Shown here: piece by piece, positions 59,244 to 64,000 of the stretch
How positions within the stretch are numbered: the first letter of the stretch is position 1
Layout: each line of letters begins with the position of its first letter
Source of the DNA: Planctomycetaceae bacterium
GTDB taxonomy: Bacteria; Planctomycetota; Planctomycetia; Planctomycetales; Planctomycetaceae
DNA length: 64,000 nt
Direction: 5' to 3'
NCBI GenBank assembly: GCA_002722955.1
Contig: PBMZ01000102.1
Span: 1-64,000, forward strand
Notes under the pieces: generated by a model
Database searches by the model: none
Told to the model about the DNA's origin: nothing
The model's input: only the letters and a program-made list of their open reading frames with translations
Translations under genes and position numbers: made by a program

Positions 59244-60263
59244 ATGAAGACTCAGGCAATCGGTTTTGACATCGGCGGCGCGAACATTAAAGCCGCGACC
59301 GTCGAGGGACAGTCAATCTCGAAGCCGTTCGAGTTATGGAAGTCGCCCGAAGGTCTCGGTGACGTACTGGGCGAGATACTCGGAACATTGCCAGAGACGG
59401 ATTTGTTGGCGGTGACGATGACTGGCGAGTTGGCTGATTGCTTTCGCACCAAGTCAGAAGGCGTTACCTCGATCCTGGATTCTGTCAGTTCTGTTGCGGG
59501 ATCATCCAAGGTCGCGGTTTGGCAGACAGGGGCCGAATTCGTTGACCAAATCACCGCGCGAGAGATACCTCTACTTGTCGCCGCCGCCAACTGGCACGCC
59601 CTGGCAACTTTCGCTGGACGGCTGATCCCTCGCGGTCCCGGCTTGCTTGTCGACATCGGAACGACCACGACCGACATCATTCCGATCGAAGATGGCATCC
59701 CCGTGCCGCTCGGAATGACCGACGCCGAGAGACTGCAAAGTGGCGAGCTTGTCTATTCCGGCGTCAGACGAACGCCGGTGTGTGCTGTCGCTCACACCGT
59801 TCCGTTTCGTGACGGTTACTGCCCACTGGCGGCGGAATGGTTTGCGACGATGCTAGACGTTTACATCATTCTGGGACGAATCAGCGAAGACAACGAAAAT
59901 CTCGATACGGCAAACGGACGACCAGCGACTCTAGCAGAATCACGTGACCGGTTGGCTCGAGCACTATGTGCTGACAACACTGAAGTCAGCGAATCCGAGT
60001 TGCTAACGATTGCACGCTTTCTTGCTGATGTTCAAGAAAAGCGAATCTCCGGCCCATTGCAAACGGTGGTTAACCGATTGGGTGATTGCCAGTCGACGTT
60101 GATCTCTGGTGCAGGCAGCTTCATCGCCAAGGAAATCTTGGGCAAGGCCGGCAAGACGCAGGACGCTACCCTGCTTGAGTTGGACGAAGCATTGACTCCA
60201 GAGATCTCGGAGTCAGCGTGCGCATTCGCAGTGGCGAAACTGGCCGTAGAGCGAATCACATAG
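59244..60263 (+). CDS. H4MPT-linked C1 transfer pathway protein (MfnF-like, ASKHA/hydantoinase A fold)
   Basis: Kinase-fold protein of the hydantoinase/oxoprolinase type. It starts AIGFDIGGANIKAATVEG (phosphate 1), has VTMTGELADCFRTKSEGV and LLVDIGTTTTDIIPIEDG (phosphate 2), and ends STLISGAGSFIAKEI. This pattern is that of the protein found with tetrahydromethanopterin genes in methanogens, methylotrophs and planctomycetes (MfnF, methanofuran biosynthesis). 339 residues. Other C1 genes are not in the window. Starts four bases after the hydrolase stop, so probably cotranscribed with it. Confidence 0.88.
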   Translation: MKTQAIGFDIGGANIKAATVEGQSISKPFELWKSPEGLGDVLGEILGTLPETDLLAVTMTGELADCFRTKSEGVTSILDSVSSVAGSSKVAVWQTGAEFVDQITAREIPLLVAAANWHALATFAGRLIPRGPGLLVDIGTTTTDIIPIEDGIPVPLGMTDAERLQSGELVYSGVRRTPVCAVAHTVPFRDGYCPLAAEWFATMLDVYIILGRISEDNENLDTANGRPATLAESRDRLARALCADNTEVSESELLTIARFLADVQEKRISGPLQTVVNRLGDCQSTLISGAGSFIAKEILGKAGKTQDATLLELDEALTPEISESACAFAVAKLAVERIT

Positions 60264-60720
60264 ATTTAACGAACATTGGTTGTGACAACATCGTTCGTTT
60301 GTTGGCATCGGTGACACCCATGTCTATCAAGATTTGGGCCATCAGGCCGCGACGTAGTTGGTCAAGCTCTACGTCCGATTCGTCTTCGATCCGTTCGATC
60401 CGCACGGGATATGGCACGGTCCTCATTCAGATAGCGACTTCCCTAAGCTTGTCTCTGCCAGCGGGAGTAAACTCGGCCGTTCGACGAACAAAGTCATTGT
60501 GACTAAAGACGAAATCGGTGGCCGCCTCGGCTTCAATTCCGTCCCGTACATGGTTTGGTAAATTGGCGAGTGAATCTTGATTGGGAATCCCCGCCGTGCG
60601 CCTTACTCCCCAGTTTGTCGGTGTCCACGCATTTGTTGAATGCATGCAGCCTGACAGACCGCAGCCGACCCAAGCAAAAATCGCCACCCGGAGGTATTGT
60701 TGCCAACGTGAATATGTCAT
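60256..60720 (-). pseudogene. Second, interrupted copy of the OmpA-like lipoprotein gene
   Basis: ATG 60720 opens a lipoprotein-like frame (lipobox LSGC, then WTPTNWGVRRTAGIPNQ) clearly paralogous to the gene just upstream. TGA at 60429-60427 stops it after 97 codons, at the position of an Arg in the intact copy. Beyond that stop the same frame goes on with VPYPVRIERIEDES, ELDQLRRGLMAQILIDMG and so on to TGA at 60258-60256. The codon after the TGA is ATG, so a reinitiated second peptide is possible. The Gly-rich tail is absent. Its 3' end overlaps the MfnF-like gene by eight bases. Confidence 0.75.
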
Positions 60721-60723
60721 CAA

Positions 60724-61338
60724 CTAGAAACCGCCGCCGCCACCGAAGCCGCCACCGAAGCCGCCGCCACCACCACCACCGCCACCACCGCCACCACCAA
60801 AGCCACCGCCACCGCCGTTGCCACCGAACCCGCGAGTGAAGCGGAATCGACGGGCCTCAACTTGGGCTTCTTGGGAATTGATGCCGTTGCCGTAAGGCTG
60901 TGACACAATCGTTCTTTGGTTGGCGTCTGGGTTCCCCATGTCAATCAGGATCTGGGCTATCAGTCGGCGGCGCAATTGGTCGAGTTCGGGGTCCGAGTTA
61001 TTCTCGGTCCGTTGAATAAGCACGGGGTAAGGCGCACTTCTCATGCGGGCAGCGATTTCGGGAAGTTTATCTTTGCCTGCAGGAGTCAACTCGGCCGTTT
61101 GAAGGACAAAGTCGTTGTCATAAAAAATGAAGTCGGCAGCTTCACCGTTGGTTTCCATCTGATGCCAGATGGCACGCGTCATATTTCCAAGTGGAATTTG
61201 ATCTGGAATCGCTAACGAGCGTCGCGCTCCCCAGTTCGTTGGTGTCCACGCAATCGTTGGTCGCAAGCAGCCGGAAAGACCACCAACTGTCAACGCAAAT
61301 AGCGCTACCGAGAAACATCGTCGATTATGCCAGGACAT
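60724..61338 (-). CDS. OmpA-like lipoprotein with Gly-rich tail
   Basis: Lipoprotein signal peptide ending LSGC (lipobox at about residues 21-24). Residues 60-160 resemble an OmpA-like domain (FIFYDNDFVLQTAELTPAG, KDKLPEIAARM, DQLRRRLIAQILIDMG). The tail from residue 172 is almost only Gly and Phe. ATG 61338, with GAGG nearby. The next gene on the same strand is its broken paralogue. The gene lies 30 bases after the secretin gene, so it may belong to the secretion system as a cell-envelope partner. Confidence 0.75.
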   Translation of the reverse strand: MSWHNRRCFSVALFALTVGGLSGCLRPTIAWTPTNWGARRSLAIPDQIPLGNMTRAIWHQMETNGEAADFIFYDNDFVLQTAELTPAGKDKLPEIAARMRSAPYPVLIQRTENNSDPELDQLRRRLIAQILIDMGNPDANQRTIVSQPYGNGINSQEAQVEARRFRFTRGFGGNGGGGGFGGGGGGGGGGGGGFGGGFGGGGGF

Positions 61339-61368
61339 TGTCTACCTCACGTTGTCCGATGTTGGGTC

Positions 61369-63366
61369 TTAATAACGACCATTGACCGGCATGGCGCGGC
61401 CTTGTGAGTAATTCTGTTGACCAGAAACAGGTTGAACTCGCTGAGATGTCCAACTGTTTGTTTGAGTACGCGGGAGTTGAATCTGACGTGATTGGCCGCC
61501 TCGACTCATTGCTGAACGATTACCGAAGCTGAATCCGCCAACCTGACGGATCGCATTATTCATGTTGCCACGAAAGCTGGCGGACGAATCGGGAATCGGC
61601 GTCATCGGTTGAGTCGAGAAGTCCTGTTGTCCACCGTTCGGTGCAGCCTGGGGTTGAGCTGGCGCCGGTGCTGGCGGCAATGGATTCCCATAAGCGTTCG
61701 GGTTTGTGAACGGAGCCACTTGCAATCCTGCCCCCGATCCCAGTTGCGGCATTCCACCTCCGCGTCCATAGCCACCGCCACCGCCACCGCCGCCACCTCC
61801 GTACGGACTTGTCGGGACAGGCGAGTAGATCGGGGATGATGGAGCTGGGTTAAAGACTTGATATCCAACGTTTTCTCCGTAGCCGTTTCCACGACCGTAC
61901 GGAGCCAACTGATACACGCTTTGGTCTGGCGGGCCTTCCGTCATGCCATAGCGATACAATTCGGTGTCATTGGGATGAGTGACTTCGAATCCAGGCGGTG
62001 GCGGAACTTCGTCTTCATCAACCGGACGCACGATTTGTGGCGTTACGGTGATCAGCAATTCCGTCTCGTCCTGAGTCGCATTCTTTGCGGTGAACAAAGT
62101 CGGCCCAATCAGAGGAAGTTCACCGAGCCACGGAATTCGATCGTTCTCGACATTGGCTTGGTGAGAATAAAGTCCGGCCAAGGCAATGGTTTGGCCTTCG
62201 CGAAGTTCCACGGTTGTGTTGACTCGCCGCGAATCGACACCAGGAATTCCACCAACGGCGTTGCCCTGATTGACTTGACTAAATTCTGGAGCGATCTGCA
62301 ATCGGATCAAATCGCGATCAATGATGGTCGGAGTCACTAACAGCGAAGTACCAAAGCCACGGAACGTTGTGCCTTGGCCTTGTGCGCCATCGATTCCGAT
62401 AATCGTTGGAACGGCAAACTCGCCACCCGAAAGGAAGCTTGCGCTGTGGCCGCTCAAGACAGTCAGTGTAGGTTGCGACAGAATCTTGGCCGTGCCGTTA
62501 CCCGCCAACCAGTTGATCATGATTCCGATTTCGTCATTCTCGAACATGCCAACCAGCGTGCCTGGAGTACCGCCAGCAAAGGATGCCAACGAATGTCGCA
62601 TGTTGTTGAACATGATTTCGTCTAAGTCCACACCCATACGTCGAAGTTGCGATCGGTTTAGCTCGGCAATTCGGCAGTGCAAGACAACTTGGAACTCGCC
62701 CGGTACGGTCAACATGTTGATGATGAATTGGTTTTGGTTGTTGAATCCGTTACCAAATCCACCGGCACCAACGTTGCCTGCTTGAAAGCCCGCGCCTTGA
62801 TTGCCTTGGCCGGCAAGGCTGCCGTTTCGGTCAATGAATTCACCACGAACGATCGAAAGAATGCGCTCGGCTTCTTCGCTATCCGCCGCTTGGCCCTTGA
62901 CGATGATTCGTCGAGTCAGCGGAATCAATGCGACTTTGCTGTTCGGAAATAGAATCTGAAGCTTCTTTTCGAGCTTGCCGAAGTCCATCGTTCGTTGGTT
63001 TTCTGCGTCGGGGTCGCGAATTGTATCGATCAAATAGATCAGCGGATTCGGATTACCCTCGAACCAGATCGTCAGCGTTGTTGCACCAAGCTCCAAACCG
63101 ATGATTCCGATTTCGTTCTCGCTGTATTGAACGACTTCGATCACAGATGGGTCAGCGATGGCAGTCCGCAGGATGCGACTTCGAGCCCGCACCAACTTGC
63201 TGCGATGGTGGATGACTTTCAATTCCGCGTTCACTTTGGGGATCGCGGCAATGTCAGGTGGAAGCGGCATCATCTCGTCAGAGCTAGGTCCGACAACTTG
63301 TCGACTCATTGGCCGCACGAATGGCATTCTTACGTAGGGTTGGTAAGGAATTGGCTGTGCCACCAT
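61369..63366 (-). CDS. Secretin (type II/III secretion, CpaC/RcpA-like), N terminus uncertain
   Basis: Outer-membrane pore protein. Order: Pro-rich head, pilus-formation N-terminal domain (VIHHRSKLVRARSRIL, IGIIGLELGATTLTIWF), BON/N1-like domain (KLEKKLQILFPNSKVALIPL), then the secretin domain (LSQPTLTVLSGHSASFLSGG, FGTSLLVTPTIIDRDLIRL, VELREGQTIALAGLYS) and a Gly/Pro/Gln-rich C-terminal tail. No signal peptide is found at any start: a GTG at 63423 would add residues that are antisense to the neighbouring sigma-54 gene. ATG 63366 is used here. Loss of the 5' end by rearrangement is likely. Confidence 0.85.
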   Translation of the reverse strand: MVAQPIPYQPYVRMPFVRPMSRQVVGPSSDEMMPLPPDIAAIPKVNAELKVIHHRSKLVRARSRILRTAIADPSVIEVVQYSENEIGIIGLELGATTLTIWFEGNPNPLIYLIDTIRDPDAENQRTMDFGKLEKKLQILFPNSKVALIPLTRRIIVKGQAADSEEAERILSIVRGEFIDRNGSLAGQGNQGAGFQAGNVGAGGFGNGFNNQNQFIINMLTVPGEFQVVLHCRIAELNRSQLRRMGVDLDEIMFNNMRHSLASFAGGTPGTLVGMFENDEIGIMINWLAGNGTAKILSQPTLTVLSGHSASFLSGGEFAVPTIIGIDGAQGQGTTFRGFGTSLLVTPTIIDRDLIRLQIAPEFSQVNQGNAVGGIPGVDSRRVNTTVELREGQTIALAGLYSHQANVENDRIPWLGELPLIGPTLFTAKNATQDETELLITVTPQIVRPVDEDEVPPPPGFEVTHPNDTELYRYGMTEGPPDQSVYQLAPYGRGNGYGENVGYQVFNPAPSSPIYSPVPTSPYGGGGGGGGGGYGRGGGMPQLGSGAGLQVAPFTNPNAYGNPLPPAPAPAQPQAAPNGGQQDFSTQPMTPIPDSSASFRGNMNNAIRQVGGFSFGNRSAMSRGGQSRQIQLPRTQTNSWTSQRVQPVSGQQNYSQGRAMPVNGRY

Positions 63367-64000
63367 TGGCTGCTGATTGGCGAGACTGGGTCGGGCAAAA
63401 CATTTCTGTCGCAACTGATTCACGAAGTCTCACCGCGCCGCAATGATCCGTTCTTGCCCGTTGCCTGCGGAGCCTTGCCGGCGGAATTGATCGAGAGTGA
63501 ATTGTTTGGGCACGTTAAAGGTGCATTTACAAGTGCTCACGCGGACAAAGAGGGCAAGTTCATCGCAGCCGGTCGAGGCACCATACTGCTAGACGAAATT
63601 GACGTCTTGGGGTTGGAGCAACAAGTCAAGCTGCTGCGTGTCATCGAGACCGGCGAGTTTGAACCGGTTGGCTCGAACCAAACGCTGAAATCCGAAGCTC
63701 GCTTAGTCGTGGCGAGTAACCTGGATTTGCAACCGCTGGTCGAGAATAACAAGTTTCGGCCGGACCTTTATTATCGATTGAACATGCTCAAGTTCGAGAT
63801 TCCACCACTCCGTGAACGCAAGCCAGACATTCCTGTCTTGGTGACACGCTTCGTCAAGCAATTGGCCGAGAAGCACAACGTGCAGATCGACCGCATTGAC
63901 GATGAACTGCTGATGGCACTTTACAACTATCCGTGGCCAGGCAATGTTCGCGAGCTGGAAAACGTCATTCAACGCGCCGTCATCTACTGTCGCGAGGGTG
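63340..64000 (+). CDS. Sigma-54-dependent regulator AAA+ domain (cut by window edge, 5' end uncertain)
   Basis: The plus strand reads LLIGETGSGKTFLSQLIHEV (Walker A), LIESELFGHVKGAFTSA (GAFTGA loop with Ser for Gly), GTILLDEIDVLGLEQQVKLL (Walker B), FRPDLYYRLNMLKFEIPPLR (Arg finger) and YPWPGNVRELENVI. The gene runs off the right edge. Upstream of Walker A no N-terminal domain or start is seen; the frame stays open only through sequence antisense to the secretin gene. TTG 63340 is the first possible start. A true N-terminal part is missing or this is a junction. Confidence 0.85.
   Translation, partial: MVRNWLCHHWLLIGETGSGKTFLSQLIHEVSPRRNDPFLPVACGALPAELIESELFGHVKGAFTSAHADKEGKFIAAGRGTILLDEIDVLGLEQQVKLLRVIETGEFEPVGSNQTLKSEARLVVASNLDLQPLVENNKFRPDLYYRLNMLKFEIPPLRERKPDIPVLVTRFVKQLAEKHNVQIDRIDDELLMALYNYPWPGNVRELENVIQRAVIYCREG

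Noticed and set aside
60427-60429. TGA in the lipoprotein copy as a second selenocysteine codon
   Set aside because: The aligned residue is Arg, not Cys, there is no redox motif, and the intact neighbour is a full explanation by decay.
60555-60839. Plus-strand frame with Arg/His-rich repeats
   Set aside because: Antisense of the Gly-rich tail of the lipoprotein gene.

Overview
The window reads as chromosomal DNA of a planctomycete, most likely of the Pirellulaceae type. Evidence from the sequence: four genes of the planctomycete cytochrome families (DUF1549/DUF1553 and DUF1592), a Tat-signal DUF1501 partner, two sulfatases, an ECF sigma factor fused in an operon to a Ser/Thr kinase with kinesin-light-chain-type TPRs, an H4MPT-linked C1 gene, an LEPR-XLL-type N terminus, and many intergenic inverted repeats, including the one whose translation reads TRRVSEG/NPTRERG. 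Genes are long, moderately GC-rich and often separated by repeats. No tRNA, rRNA, CRISPR or transposase gene was seen.

Layout. 1-1231 is the N-terminal part of DNA polymerase III alpha on the minus strand, cut by the window edge. 1454-3913 holds an LEPR-XLL-type protein and a CPBP membrane protease. 3937-13765 is a minus-strand exopolysaccharide block, read from right to left: beta-helix protein, O-antigen ligase-like polymerase, FemAB/GNAT-like acyltransferase, a broken second copy of that acyltransferase, a membrane-anchored EEP phosphatase/nuclease, a UDP-sugar epimerase, a Wzc-type tyrosine autokinase and, last, a specialised NusG paralogue. 13908-25773 holds planctomycete cytochrome proteins around a sigma factor-kinase-small protein operon with a clear terminator, and an AraC-type gene remnant.

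25925-31486 (minus strand) runs SGNH hydrolase, an atypical amidohydrolase, SDR, then LptF/G-like permease, cyclophilin and a short gene missed by ordinary ORF calling: a SelW-like Rdx protein with an in-frame TGA exactly at the second redox position (CxxU) and a hairpin of bacterial SECIS type just after it. 31566-37171 (plus strand) has GDPD, an ECF sigma factor, an unknown protein, an MMPL/RND exporter and a shortened methyltransferase. 37344-49922 is catabolic and surface oriented: a double-cytochrome PSD1 protein, PPP-type phosphatase, BtuF-like protein, DUF1592 protein, a subtilase-VCBS fusion and two convergent sulfatases. 50067-60263 (plus strand) has a HEAT-repeat protein, ketoglutarate-semialdehyde dehydrogenase, TonB-like protein, M20 amidohydrolase, alpha/beta hydrolase and an MfnF-like kinase-fold protein. 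60256-63366 (minus strand) has a broken and an intact OmpA-like lipoprotein in tandem and a secretin; at about 63360 the secretin meets head to head a sigma-54 AAA+ regulator, and both seem to lack their 5' ends.

The best candidates for new biology are the selenoprotein, the pattern of in-frame stops and truncated paralogues (GNAT pair, lipoprotein pair, secretin/sigma-54 junction), the late position of the NusG paralogue, and the dense set of unrelated intergenic palindrome families.
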